Source: Lachnospiraceae bacterium
GTDB lineage: Bacteria; Bacillota; Clostridia; Lachnospirales; Lachnospiraceae
NCBI GenBank assembly: GCA_900770345.1
Contig: CAAGKF010000224.1
Location: 1 to 19,388, forward strand
Direction of reading: 5' to 3'
Length of the DNA stretch: 19,388 nucleotides
Made by a program: the position numbers and the translations under genes. The notes under the pieces are model-generated. The model searched no databases. It was not told where the DNA came from and worked only from the letters and a program-made list of their open reading frames with translations. Below are positions 5,869 through 13,669 of the stretch, piece after piece. Each line of letters starts with the position of its first letter. Position 1 is the first letter of the stretch.

Positions 5869-6984
5869 TTACTGTGCCTTGATTTCTTTCCACATTTCGT
5901 TGTAGATGGCATCTGCATCATCACCCGGATATTTGAAGATCTCGCAGTTGTCCAGGCTGGAAAGATCCGGGAAAAGGGCCGTGTTGTTTTTCAGGTCGTC
6001 ATCCAGCATATCGTATGCGCCTGTGTTGGGAGTTGCGTAGGTAATGTACTCAAAATTCTGTTTCGCAATTTCGGGGCGGCACAGGAAATCGATCCATTTT
6101 TCCGCGTTTTCCTTGTGCTCAGCGTTGGCGGGAATTACCCAGGAATCGATCCAGTAGTTGGTGCCTTCCTCCGGAATGACATATTCCAGTGTGAAATCCA
6201 GTCCCTGATCGGCAACGGCCTCCTGAAGATAAAGCATTTCTCCGGAGTAGATAACGCCCACGGCAGCTTCTCCGCCCAGCATCTTGTCTCTTACCTGATC
6301 GATCACATAGGCCTGAACAAGAGGCTTCTGTTCGATCAGAAGGTCACGGGCTTCTGCCAGCTCCTGTTCATTGGTGGTATTCAAGGAATAACCCAGCTGC
6401 TTCAGGGCGCAGGTGAAAGCATCTCTTACGCTGTTCTGCATCAGAATTTCACCGGACAGACGCTCATCCCACAAATCTGCCCATTTAGTGGGAGCCGGTA
6501 CACCCAGCTCTTCAATACGCTTCGTATTGTAAAGGATTCCCATGGTTCCCCAGCAGTAGGGCACGGAATATTTGTTTTCCGGATCAAAGCCCTTGGAAAT
6601 ATCCATATATTCCTGACCGATCTCCTTGATATTGGGAATGTTGTCGAAGTTGATCTCAGCCAGCATATTGTTTTCGATCATGCGCTGGATCATGTAATCG
6701 GAGGGACATACCACATCGTATTTAACGGCTCCTGCTTCGATAACGGGATACATCTCCTCATTTGTTTCAAACAGGTCATAGACAACGGTAATACCGGTCT
6801 CTTCTTCAAACTGGGAGATCACATCCTCGTCAATATATTCTCCCCAGTTATAAACATAAAGCTTGCTGTCCTCCTTGCTGCCGCCTGATGCGGAGGAATC
6901 GGATTTGCCGCAGCCTGAAAGCAGAGCGGCAGACAGCACTGCAGCGGATGCCGCAGCCAGAACAAAAATCTTTCTTCTTTTCAT
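5869..6984 (-). CDS. potD: Spermidine/putrescine ABC transporter substrate-binding lipoprotein
   Basis: A 371-residue extracellular lipoprotein that captures polyamines for the PotABC importer. The signal peptide begins with basic MKRRK, has an Ala/Leu core and ends in the lipobox L-S-G-Cys25, followed by a Ser/Gly/Lys linker. The mature domain opens with LYVYNWGEYID, a hallmark of PotD/PotF, and contains VCPSDYMIQRMIE, PYCWGTMGILYN, WADLWDE and NYWIDSWVIPANA. These Asp, Trp and Tyr-rich loops form the polyamine pocket in the family. The start at 6984 is fixed by AAAGGAGA; an upstream in-frame GTG at 7008 has no ribosome site. It is the last gene of the operon, 24 bases after potC, and is followed by the terminator region at 5777-5811. 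Confidence 0.93.
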   Translation of the reverse strand: MKRRKIFVLAAASAAVLSAALLSGCGKSDSSASGGSKEDSKLYVYNWGEYIDEDVISQFEEETGITVVYDLFETNEEMYPVIEAGAVKYDVVCPSDYMIQRMIENNMLAEINFDNIPNIKEIGQEYMDISKGFDPENKYSVPYCWGTMGILYNTKRIEELGVPAPTKWADLWDERLSGEILMQNSVRDAFTCALKQLGYSLNTTNEQELAEARDLLIEQKPLVQAYVIDQVRDKMLGGEAAVGVIYSGEMLYLQEAVADQGLDFTLEYVIPEEGTNYWIDSWVIPANAEHKENAEKWIDFLCRPEIAKQNFEYITYATPNTGAYDMLDDDLKNNTALFPDLSSLDNCEIFKYPGDDADAIYNEMWKEIKAQ

Positions 6985-7008
6985 AATTTCAGTCTCCTTT
7001 TCAAACAC

Positions 7009-7806
7009 CTATTTATCGGCCGGCGCCTTGACGGACCGGAAGTTCACAAATATGAGCAGAATCAGAACCGTAAGGAAAATAACGGTTGATAATGCGTACA
7101 TCGAGGGCCGTATTCCGCGGCGGACCTCACTGTAGATCAGGGTGGACAGCGTGTTGATGCCTGCGCCTTTGGTAAAATGTGTAATGATAAAATCATCCAG
7201 CGACATTGTAAATGCCAGCAGGAAACCGGAAAGAACGCCCGGCATAATGTCGGGAAAAACAACCTTGAAAAATGCCTTCACAGGGGAAGCACCCAGATCC
7301 AGGGCAGCCTCATAGGTGTATTTGTCCGTCTGTTTCAGCTTCGGCATGACGCTGAGAATGACATAAGGAATATTAAATGTAATGTGCGATATGAGTACCG
7401 TTTTAAATCCCAGAGAAATGCCGAAGGCAATAAATGCCAGCATCAGGGAAATGCCCGTTACGATGTCCGCGTTCAGCATGGGGATATTGGTAATGCCCAT
7501 GACCACGGTTTTTGGCAGAGGGTGCATGGACTGAATGGCGATGGCAGCTGCTGTACCAATGATGGTAGCGATCAGGGCCGACGCGAAGGCGATCAGCAGT
7601 GTCGTTGTAAGTGCGCTCATGATAGCGCGGCTGTCAAACATCTGGGTGTACCATTCAAGGGTAAAGCCGCCCCACTGGGTCCTGGATTTTGATTTATTAA
7701 AGGAAAGGACCATCATGGTAAGGATGGGAGCGTATAAAAATATCAGTATCAGCACCATGTAAAAATCGGATATGATCTTCCGCAGAAGATGTGAGCTCTT
7801 TGTCAT
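7009..7806 (-). CDS. potC: Spermidine/putrescine ABC transporter permease PotC
   Basis: A 265-residue membrane permease with about six hydrophobic segments. Its cytoplasmic EAA loop (about 166-190: EAALDLGASPVKAFF then a proline and PG) docks onto the PotA ATPase. A second subunit, PotB, completes the channel. The start ATG at 7806 shares one base with the potB stop codon (TGATG), a sign of translational coupling; GAGGGG lies 11 bases upstream inside potB. It is followed closely by potD. Length and loop match the PotC family, distinguished from PotB by the short N-terminus and by gene order. Confidence 0.92.
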   Translation of the reverse strand: MTKSSHLLRKIISDFYMVLILIFLYAPILTMMVLSFNKSKSRTQWGGFTLEWYTQMFDSRAIMSALTTTLLIAFASALIATIIGTAAAIAIQSMHPLPKTVVMGITNIPMLNADIVTGISLMLAFIAFGISLGFKTVLISHITFNIPYVILSVMPKLKQTDKYTYEAALDLGASPVKAFFKVVFPDIMPGVLSGFLLAFTMSLDDFIITHFTKGAGINTLSTLIYSEVRRGIRPSMYALSTVIFLTVLILLIFVNFRSVKAPADK

Positions 7807-8687
7807 CAGAATGCAGTCCCCTCTCCGTTTTTATCGTATTTTGCGATCATTGCCATGCTGAGCAGGATGAAGACCATCAGCACCAGTGAAAGTCCGCTTC
7901 CCAGATGCCAGTTGCTTCCCCTTGTAAACTCCTGCTCAATAACATTGCCGATCAGAAGGATCTTGCTGCCGCCCAACAGATCGGAGATAACAAAGGTGGT
8001 AAGGGAAGGAACAAACACCATGGTTATGCCGCTGATGATGCCGGGGATGCTTAAGGGAAACCATACCTTGACAAAGCACTGGAAGCGGTTGGCGCCCAGA
8101 TCCTTGGCGGCATTGATAATGTTCTCATCTATTTTTGCCAGCACATTGTAAATGGGAAGAACCATAAAAGGCAGGAAGTTATAAACCATACCCAGTACAA
8201 TGGCGGCGGGGGTATTGATCAGGGAATGAGTCGGCAGGCCGAGAAAGGAAAGGATGCCGTTGATGACACCGTTCTTTTCCAGAAGAGTCTGCCAGGCCAG
8301 GGTCCTTAACAGGAAATTCATCCACATGGGAAGGATGAAGATAAATACAATAAAGCTGCTTGCCGCCTGTCCCCTGCTCCGCAGTATCATAGCCAGCGGA
8401 TAAGCCAGGAGAAGACAGATAACGGTGCTGATCAGGGAAAGTCCCAGGGAAAGCCAGAGAGCTTTTATATGATCGGCATCCGCAATGGAAAAAATATTTG
8501 CCAGAGTAAACGCGCCGCTTTTGGTTGTAAGTCCGTACCATAAAATCAGGGCCAGAGGAATCAGTGTAAAGCCGATCATCCAGATAAGATAGGGACCTGC
8601 CATCAGCGTTTTTCCCAAGGATCCGCCCAGCAGCCCGGAAACACCGTTTTCAGGAGCCGGAGCCGTGTTTTTTGTATTATTATTCAT
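7806..8687 (-). CDS. potB: Spermidine/putrescine ABC transporter permease PotB
   Basis: A 293-residue permease with a polar N-terminal tail (about 1-25, Asn/Pro-rich), six hydrophobic segments and an EAA loop at about 192-216 (NAAKDLGANRFQCFVKV then PLSIPG). It forms the membrane channel with PotC. The ATG at 8687 overlaps the end of potA by 8 bases and the stop overlaps the potC start by 1, so translation is coupled along the operon. GGGAG lies 4 bases before the start and GAGGAGG further upstream. Confidence 0.92.
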   Translation of the reverse strand: MNNNTKNTAPAPENGVSGLLGGSLGKTLMAGPYLIWMIGFTLIPLALILWYGLTTKSGAFTLANIFSIADADHIKALWLSLGLSLISTVICLLLAYPLAMILRSRGQAASSFIVFIFILPMWMNFLLRTLAWQTLLEKNGVINGILSFLGLPTHSLINTPAAIVLGMVYNFLPFMVLPIYNVLAKIDENIINAAKDLGANRFQCFVKVWFPLSIPGIISGITMVFVPSLTTFVISDLLGGSKILLIGNVIEQEFTRGSNWHLGSGLSLVLMVFILLSMAMIAKYDKNGEGTAF

Positions 8688-9756
8688 TGACTCCCAGCGC
8701 CTCCTCGTCCTCAGAAGCAGGCTTGTTCATGATCTGGATATCGAAGGGATCCACATGGATTCCTACCTGCCGGCCAACGGGGAACATATCAGTGGAGTGC
8801 ACCAGCCATTCAAATCCATCCGGGGTGGTTACTTCCATTTCATAATGGACACCCTTGAAGATCAGATGGGTAACGGTACCGGTAAGAGTGCCCTCCTGGG
8901 GATCTACAAGATCAATATCCTCCGGCCGTATCACCACGTCTACCGGTGTGTTATTGCCGAAGCCCTTGTCCACACAGGCAAATTTCGCGCCGAATATCTC
9001 TACCAGCTCATCACGGAGCATAATGCCGGGAACAATATTGCTTTCCCCGATAAAGTCGGCTACGAAAGCATTTTCAGGCTCATTGTAGATCTGTTCCGGG
9101 GAGCCCATCTGCTGGATATATCCCTGATTCATTACCACAATGGTATCCGACATAGTCAGAGCCTCTTCCTGATCATGGGTGACATAGATAAATGTAATTC
9201 CCAGTTCATTTTTCAGACGGATCAGTTCATACTGCATATCCTGACGCAGCTTCAGATCCAGTGCGCCCAGAGGCTCGTCAAGAAGCAGAACGCGGGGTTC
9301 GTTTACAATGGCTCTGGCGATGGCGATTCGCTGCTGCTGTCCGCCGGAAAGAGAGTCCACTGTACGTTTTTCATAGCCGGAAAGGTTCACCAGCTTTAAG
9401 GCATATTTGATCTTATCATCAATATAGGATTTTGGCTTGTTTTTGATTTTCAGGCCAAAAGCAATATTTTCCGCAATATTCATGTGAGGGAACAGCGCGT
9501 ATTTCTGGAATACGGTGTTCAAAGCGCGCTTGTTGGGGGGAACGCGGGTAATGTCCTGTCCGTCGAAAATGACGTTTCCCTTATCCGGCATGGTGAAGCC
9601 TCCCAGAATGCGCAGCGTGGTTGTTTTGCCGCAGCCGCTGGGACCCAGCAGAGTCACAAAGCTGTTTTCTTTAATAGAAAGATTTAAATCATCCAGTACC
9701 ATTTCTCCGTCGAAACTTTTGAAGATATGCTGTAAATCGATTAAAGGCTGGCTCAT
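8680..9756 (-). CDS. potA: Spermidine/putrescine ABC transporter ATP-binding protein
   Basis: A 358-residue ATPase that powers the PotBC channel from the cytoplasmic side. Walker A is GPSGCGKT (38-45), the Q-loop Gln is at about 84, the signature is LSGGQ (136-140), Walker B is LLLDEP (157-162), the D-loop is GALD and the switch His is at 194. The C-terminal ~120 residues are a TOBE-type regulatory domain, as in PotA and other CUT1/PotA ATPases. The start at 9756 has AAGGAG about 9 bases upstream. It lies 34 bases after the XRE-cupin regulator. All nucleotide-binding motifs look intact. Confidence 0.94.
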   Translation of the reverse strand: MSQPLIDLQHIFKSFDGEMVLDDLNLSIKENSFVTLLGPSGCGKTTTLRILGGFTMPDKGNVIFDGQDITRVPPNKRALNTVFQKYALFPHMNIAENIAFGLKIKNKPKSYIDDKIKYALKLVNLSGYEKRTVDSLSGGQQQRIAIARAIVNEPRVLLLDEPLGALDLKLRQDMQYELIRLKNELGITFIYVTHDQEEALTMSDTIVVMNQGYIQQMGSPEQIYNEPENAFVADFIGESNIVPGIMLRDELVEIFGAKFACVDKGFGNNTPVDVVIRPEDIDLVDPQEGTLTGTVTHLIFKGVHYEMEVTTPDGFEWLVHSTDMFPVGRQVGIHVDPFDIQIMNKPASEDEEALGVNE

Positions 9757-9790
9757 GACGTTTTCTTCTCCTTTTGTAAGTAGTGATAGC

Positions 9791-10324
9791 TTAAAAGCTG
9801 GGCGGTGAGCTCACCCACAGGATGGAAGCTCCGTTTTTGCTGGTAAGATAATGTTTTTTATCTGCAGTAAAGTAGAAGGATTCACCCTTTTTTGCCTTGT
9901 AGATCTTGCTGCCCAGATGGATGGAAATACTTCCCTGAAGAATGTATCCGAATTCTTCTCCCTCATGAGGATTGTCAGGGTAAGTGGAGCCGCCGGCTTC
10001 CAGAGTCAGAAGAATGGGCTCCATTACATTTTTCTGTGCATTGGGAATGATCCATTTGATCTCATTGTGTAAGTCTGTATCGATTTTCTCAAAATAATCC
10101 TGTTTGCCGAATACGATCTGCTCCTCCGGAGCTTCATAAAAAAATTCACTGGTTGTCGTACCAAGGCACTGGAGGATATCCATAAGGGTGGCGATAGAGG
10201 GAGAGGTCAGATTTCGTTCCAGCTGGGAAATAAATCCCTTGGAAAGCTCCGCACGGTCTGCCAGTTCCTCCTGGGTCAGTCCTTTTAAGACTCTCAGCTC
10301 CTTGAGTTTGCCTCCGATGTCCAT
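9791..10324 (-). CDS. XRE-cupin transcriptional regulator of the pot operon (PuuR-like)
   Basis: A 177-residue regulator with an N-terminal XRE helix-turn-helix (about 5-60: LKELRVLKGLTQEELADRA, then SKGFISQLERN) and a C-terminal cupin (about 105-172) with a His120-Glu-Gly-Glu motif and GYILQGSISIHLG. PuuR and its Firmicutes relatives have this layout and sense putrescine or related polyamines. It heads the operon with potABCD, so the simplest reading is polyamine-dependent control of uptake and of its own gene. The start at 10324 has AGGAGG 7 bases upstream. The ligand is inferred from family and context. Confidence 0.9.
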   Translation of the reverse strand: MDIGGKLKELRVLKGLTQEELADRAELSKGFISQLERNLTSPSIATLMDILQCLGTTTSEFFYEAPEEQIVFGKQDYFEKIDTDLHNEIKWIIPNAQKNVMEPILLTLEAGGSTYPDNPHEGEEFGYILQGSISIHLGSKIYKAKKGESFYFTADKKHYLTSKNGASILWVSSPPSF

Positions 10325-10346
10325 GAAATACCTCCTGTCTTAACTT

Positions 10347-10403
10347 AAAGTTTACAAATACTAACTGATTCTATAAATAAGCAAAAAGTTTAGTAATAAT
10401 AAA
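10347..10403. promoter_or_regulatory. Two related GTTTA-centred motifs in the pot leader, candidate operators
   Basis: AAAGTTTA occurs at 10347-10354 and 10385-10392. Each copy is followed by an AT-rich centre and then a TAAC or TAAAC half: GTTTA-caaatac-TAAC in one and GTTTA-gtaataa-TAAAC in the other. Both lie between the minus-strand transcription start and the regulator gene, 38 bases apart, where an autorepressor could bind. The assignment to the XRE-cupin protein is a guess. Confidence 0.35.
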
Positions 10404-10417
10404 CAAATGCGAATTTC

Positions 10418-10445
10418 ATTATACCGTAAATAAATGATATGTCAA
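10418..10445 (-). promoter_or_regulatory. Promoter of the regulator-potABCD operon
   Basis: On the minus strand TTGACA (10445-10440) and TATAAT (10423-10418) are separated by 16 bases. Both hexamers are exact consensus matches. It is the only strong minus-strand promoter upstream of the pot operon. Confidence 0.82.
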
Positions 10446-10466
10446 TAGGATTTCATAAAGTTCTGG

Positions 10467-10495
10467 TTAACAAATAAATGAAATTATGATATGAT
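10467..10495 (+). promoter_or_regulatory. Promoter of the lactonase-aroC unit
   Basis: TTAACA (10467-10472) and TATGAT (10490-10495) with a 17-base spacer, on the plus strand. It is back to back with the pot promoter; the two -35 boxes are only 21 bases apart, so a bound regulator could affect both. Confidence 0.65.
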
Positions 10496-10535
10496 GGTAG
10501 CAAAACGGTTGTGAAACAGGGAGGTATCGACAGGC

Positions 10536-11609
10536 ATGAGCGGCATGAAGGGAAAATATATGGCATATGTAGGTTCATATTCCTACACAGGCAAAGCGAA
10601 AGGTATTACCGTATTTGATGTGGATGTAGAAAAGGGTGTGTTCAAAGAACGCTGTGAGATGGAAGTAAATAATTCTTCTTATGTAATTGCCTCCAACGAC
10701 GGAAAAACGCTGTATTCAATTGCGGATGAGGGGGTTGTCTCCTTCCGGATCCTTCAGAACGGAAGCCTTGCAAGACTGAACAGCGCTCCGATCCGGGGTA
10801 TGAGAGGCTGCCATCTGTGTACGGATCAGGAAGATAAATATGTATTTGTTTCCGGCTATCATGACGGAAAAACAACGGTTTTAAGTCTGAATAAGGATGG
10901 TTCCGTAGGCGATATCGTGGACGGAGTATTTGATAAGGGATACGGCAGCGTGGCAGAGCGTAATTTCCGTCCCCATGTGACATGCACCAGAAGAATGCCG
11001 GACGGAAAGTTTGTACTGTCTGTGGACAACGGTATTGATCAGGTGAAGATTTACCGGTTCAACGAAAAAGACCAGAAGCTGGTTCAGGTGGATGCGATCC
11101 GCTGTGATCTGGAATCCGCCCCCAGGCATTTCCGGGTCAGCAGAGACGGCCGCTTCATTTATCTGATGTATGAGCTTAAGAATGTGGTGGATGTATTTAC
11201 TTATGAGACAGGGGACAAGGCTCCGGTGATCGAAAAGATCCAGACCATCTCCACAACATCTTCCAAAAACCACGGAAATCTGACGGCTGCCTGTGCGATG
11301 AGACTTTCCTGGGATGAGGATCAGAAGTATGTTTACTGTACCAATGCGGGAGAGAATACGGTCAGCGTTTACAGCAGAGATAAAGAGACGGGTCTTCTTA
11401 CCATGCTGTGCTGTCTGCCCATCAGCGGTGAATATCCGAAGGATGTGGCGGTATTCCCGGATTCCAGGCATATTGCCTCTGTTAATCATGACAGCGGTAC
11501 TATTTCCTTCTTTGAAGTGGACTACGAGAAGGGACTGCTGATCATGTGCGGACGCAGTATACCGGTAAATGAACCTAACTGCTGTACGATCGTTAAGATC
11601 AGCGATTAA
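10536..11609 (+). CDS. Lactonase-family beta-propeller protein (6-phosphogluconolactonase-like, PF10282)
   Basis: A 357-residue protein of repeated beta-propeller blades, opening with MAYVGSYS and KGITVFDVDVEKG. Repeats of the type 'G-S-L', 'D-x-K-Y-V-F', 'D-G-R-F-I-Y' recur every ~50 residues. PF10282 members hydrolyse 6-phosphogluconolactone, or act on related lactones or carbohydrates. The protein is divergent: the segment that usually reads xNRG or DRT has TNAGENTV, and the blade that usually has PRG has YPKD, so the usual arginines are absent. Catalysis as a sugar lactonase is therefore uncertain. AGGGAGG lies 11 bases before the ATG at 10536; ATG 10545 is a possible alternative. It is co-directional with aroC, 23 bases downstream. 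Confidence 0.75.
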   Translation: MSGMKGKYMAYVGSYSYTGKAKGITVFDVDVEKGVFKERCEMEVNNSSYVIASNDGKTLYSIADEGVVSFRILQNGSLARLNSAPIRGMRGCHLCTDQEDKYVFVSGYHDGKTTVLSLNKDGSVGDIVDGVFDKGYGSVAERNFRPHVTCTRRMPDGKFVLSVDNGIDQVKIYRFNEKDQKLVQVDAIRCDLESAPRHFRVSRDGRFIYLMYELKNVVDVFTYETGDKAPVIEKIQTISTTSSKNHGNLTAACAMRLSWDEDQKYVYCTNAGENTVSVYSRDKETGLLTMLCCLPISGEYPKDVAVFPDSRHIASVNHDSGTISFFEVDYEKGLLIMCGRSIPVNEPNCCTIVKISD

Positions 11610-11632
11610 CTTAGAAAAAAGAGGTTTGTGAA

Positions 11633-12769
11633 ATGGCAGGTTCAACATACGGAACGATATTCAGGGTAATGACCTGGGGAGAATCCCACGGAAAAGGGGT
11701 AGGTGTGGTTGTGGACGGCTGCCCTGCCGGACTGAAGCTGTGCGAGGATGATATTCAGGCGTATCTGAACAGGAGGAAGCCGGGGCAGAGCAAATTCACT
11801 ACTGCGCGTAAGGAAGGCGATGTGGTAGAGATCCTTTCCGGTGTATTTGATGGAATGACTACAGGAACACCCATTTCTCTTGAGGTGCGCAATACGGATC
11901 AGCGTTCCCATGATTACAGCAATATTATGGATGTTTACAGGCCTGGGCATGCAGATTTTACCTTCGATGAAAAATATGGTTTTCGGGATTACAGAGGGGG
12001 AGGCCGGTCCTCCGGCAGAGAAACCATCGGAAGAGTAGCTGCAGGCGCCATTGCTGCCGAACTGTTAAAGCAGCTGGGAGTGGAGATTCTTGCGTATACC
12101 CGTTCCATAGGTCCTGTGGAGATTCAGGACAGCAGATTTGATCCGGAGGAAATGTGGAAAAACCGCCTTTATATGCCGGATGCAGAGGCGGCAAAAGAGG
12201 CGGAAAAATATCTGGAAGAGATGATGAACCGTATGGATTCCTGCGGCGGCGTGGTGGAGTGCGTTGTCAGAGGCGTGCCGGCCGGAGTGGGAGAGACTGT
12301 ATTTGAAAAGCTGGATGCCAATCTGGCAAAGGCCATGCTGTCCATCGGAGCGGTAAAGGGCTTCGAGATCGGAGACGGTTTTGCGGCTTCACAGGCTTTG
12401 GGATCTGAGAATAATGACGGCTTTCATATGGAGCAGGAGAATGGAAAGAAAAGGCCTGTCAAGGTTACCAATCATTCCGGAGGCGTTCTGGGCGGCATGA
12501 GCGACGGAAGTCCCATTGTGCTGCGGGCTGCCTTTAAGCCTACGCCTTCTATTGCTCAGGTTCAGCATACGGTTACCAGATATGGCGAGGAAAAGGATAT
12601 TCAGATTACAGGACGCCACGATCCGATCATCGTCCCAAGAGCAGTGGTTGTTGTGGAGGCTATGACAGCTCTGACGGTGCTGGATATGATGCTTCTGTCC
12701 ATGACCTCCAGGCTGGACAGGGTTAAGAGATTTTTTGAGGATATAGAATCGGCAGAGCCGGAGAGATGA
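11633..12769 (+). CDS. aroC: Chorismate synthase
   Basis: A 378-residue enzyme that converts 5-enolpyruvylshikimate 3-phosphate to chorismate, the last shikimate-pathway step, using reduced FMN. Motifs: TWGESHGKGVGVVVDG near the N-terminus with His19, the RRKPGQS segment, RPGHADFTF, GGGRSSGRET-type glycine-rich segment, the C-terminal LRAAFKPTPSI, and GRHDP followed by VPRAV. Length is normal (~360-390). AAAGAGG lies 8 bases before the ATG. It follows the lactonase-like gene by 23 bases and appears co-transcribed, an unusual partner. No other shikimate gene is in the window. A terminator follows directly. Confidence 0.95.
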   Translation: MAGSTYGTIFRVMTWGESHGKGVGVVVDGCPAGLKLCEDDIQAYLNRRKPGQSKFTTARKEGDVVEILSGVFDGMTTGTPISLEVRNTDQRSHDYSNIMDVYRPGHADFTFDEKYGFRDYRGGGRSSGRETIGRVAAGAIAAELLKQLGVEILAYTRSIGPVEIQDSRFDPEEMWKNRLYMPDAEAAKEAEKYLEEMMNRMDSCGGVVECVVRGVPAGVGETVFEKLDANLAKAMLSIGAVKGFEIGDGFAASQALGSENNDGFHMEQENGKKRPVKVTNHSGGVLGGMSDGSPIVLRAAFKPTPSIAQVQHTVTRYGEEKDIQITGRHDPIIVPRAVVVVEAMTALTVLDMMLLSMTSRLDRVKRFFEDIESAEPER

Positions 12770-12776
12770 TAAAAAG

Positions 12777-12823
12777 AAAAGCTGTTCCTGCACACTTTAT
12801 AAGCGGTGTGGGAACAGCTTTTT
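12777..12823. terminator. Terminator after aroC, usable from both strands
   Basis: AAAAGCTGTTCC plus CACAC (12777-12795, with a 2-base bulge) pair with GTGTG plus GGAACAGCTTTT (12806-12822), followed by a T-tract. The left flank is A-rich, so the minus-strand transcript of the RpiB-like gene also ends in Ts. Confidence 0.88.
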
Positions 12824-12844
12824 CAGTAATCAGATATAAATTCT

Positions 12845-13480
12845 TTACAGAATGCTCTTCAGATACTCAGCAATTTCAGGTACCTGGCAGTTGGCGAAGA
12901 AATATTCCTGGAACTTTTCGCCGCTGATGGCAGCCTTTAAGAAATCCTGATCGATCTCTTTTAAGATCGTCATGATATCCTTGTGGGTGATCTCTTTTAC
13001 GCCGTCCAGGATCTTTTTGTTGCGCTGTTCCGGAACAACTCTCTCTTTTGGATAGCCGCCGCCGCTCTCGCCGCCGAACAGCTTTTCAAAAATATACTGA
13101 AGTCTCAGCTCTGCGCCCCAGCCGAAGCCCTTGGCAAAGGGAAGAGCGATGGCATTGCCGTCATTGATCTGAGCAAACATGAAGGCATCTTCCGCATCCA
13201 CAATATGTCCGCAGAGTACGCCGGGGAATGCGTTGCAGGCAAGCATGGCGCCTTCGCCGGTGCCGCAGCCTGTAACTACGTAATCGGCAGCCTTGGAATT
13301 CAGCAGAATGGCAGATAAAAGCCCGCACATAACGTAGGTAAGCTGTGCATCATCCTCCGCGGTGTACATTCCGTAATTGTATACGGTATGTCCCATGGGT
13401 TCTACGATCTTTTTCAGGTTTTCGCAGATCATGCTGTTTTTTGCTGCCTGGCTGTTTTCGTTGATTAAAGCAATTTTCAT
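12845..13480 (-). CDS. RpiB/LacAB-family protein, divergent and C-terminally extended
   Basis: A 211-residue relative of ribose-5-phosphate isomerase B with an extra ~60 residues at the C-terminus. It keeps the family core: VTGCGTGEGAMLACN with Cys72 aligning to the catalytic Cys of RpiB. Compared with the true RpiB encoded at 13670-14110, Asp8-His9 are Glu8-Asn9, the ring-opening His is Ile105, and the terminal HQRRVD phosphate-binding arginines are replaced by YPKERVV. The substrate is probably not ribose-5-phosphate; a LacA/LacB-like or unknown isomerase role is possible. I chose the start at 13480, where GGAG is 9 bases upstream; for the ATG at 13489 the ribosome site would touch the start codon. 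It is transcribed alone and divergently from rpiB. Confidence 0.8.
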   Translation of the reverse strand: MKIALINENSQAAKNSMICENLKKIVEPMGHTVYNYGMYTAEDDAQLTYVMCGLLSAILLNSKAADYVVTGCGTGEGAMLACNAFPGVLCGHIVDAEDAFMFAQINDGNAIALPFAKGFGWGAELRLQYIFEKLFGGESGGGYPKERVVPEQRNKKILDGVKEITHKDIMTILKEIDQDFLKAAISGEKFQEYFFANCQVPEIAEYLKSIL

Positions 13481-13520
13481 GGTAAACATCTCCGTTCTGC
13501 CGTTTAAAACGGCTTATATT

Positions 13521-13555
13521 TGATATAATAAATGGAAATCACCTTTATTATATCA
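13521..13555. promoter_or_regulatory. 12-bp perfect inverted repeat covering the -10 of the RpiB-like gene
   Basis: TGATATAATAAA (13521-13532) and TTTATTATATCA (13544-13555) are exact reverse complements around an 11-base centre. The right arm holds the minus-strand TATAAT (13552-13547), and the left arm holds a TATAAT in plus orientation. It looks like an operator embedded in the promoter. Confidence 0.6.
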
Positions 13556-13574
13556 TGGAAACAGCGATTGTCCA
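13547..13574 (-). promoter_or_regulatory. Promoter of the divergent RpiB-like gene
   Basis: On the minus strand TGGACA (13574-13569) and TATAAT (13552-13547) are separated by 16 bases, upstream of the gene starting at 13480. Confidence 0.62.
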
Positions 13575-13606
13575 TGATTAAAACCTGACTAAAATCAGAA
13601 TGGGGC

Positions 13607-13636
13607 TTGTGTGGAACGGGATTTGTGTTCTATAAT
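13607..13636 (+). promoter_or_regulatory. Promoter of rpiB
   Basis: TATAAT at 13631-13636 is a perfect -10. The best -35 is TTGTGT at 13607-13612, with an 18-base spacer. It lies 33 bases before the rpiB start codon. Confidence 0.6.
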
Positions 13637-13669
13637 GAGAAAAAACAATGACTAAGGGAGAAATTTATC

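Noticed and set aside
5716..6888. 390-codon open frame on the plus strand
   Set aside because: It lies antisense to potD, which has a lipobox, family motifs and a ribosome site. The plus frame encodes no recognisable domain and begins inside the FeoB-associated gene without a proper ribosome site.
8665..9399. 244-codon open frame on the plus strand
   Set aside because: Antisense to potA and the start of potB, whose motifs are complete; a shadow of GC-rich third positions.
10881..11648. 255-codon open frame on the minus strand
   Set aside because: Antisense to the lactonase-like gene, which has propeller repeats and a promoter; no motif in the minus frame.
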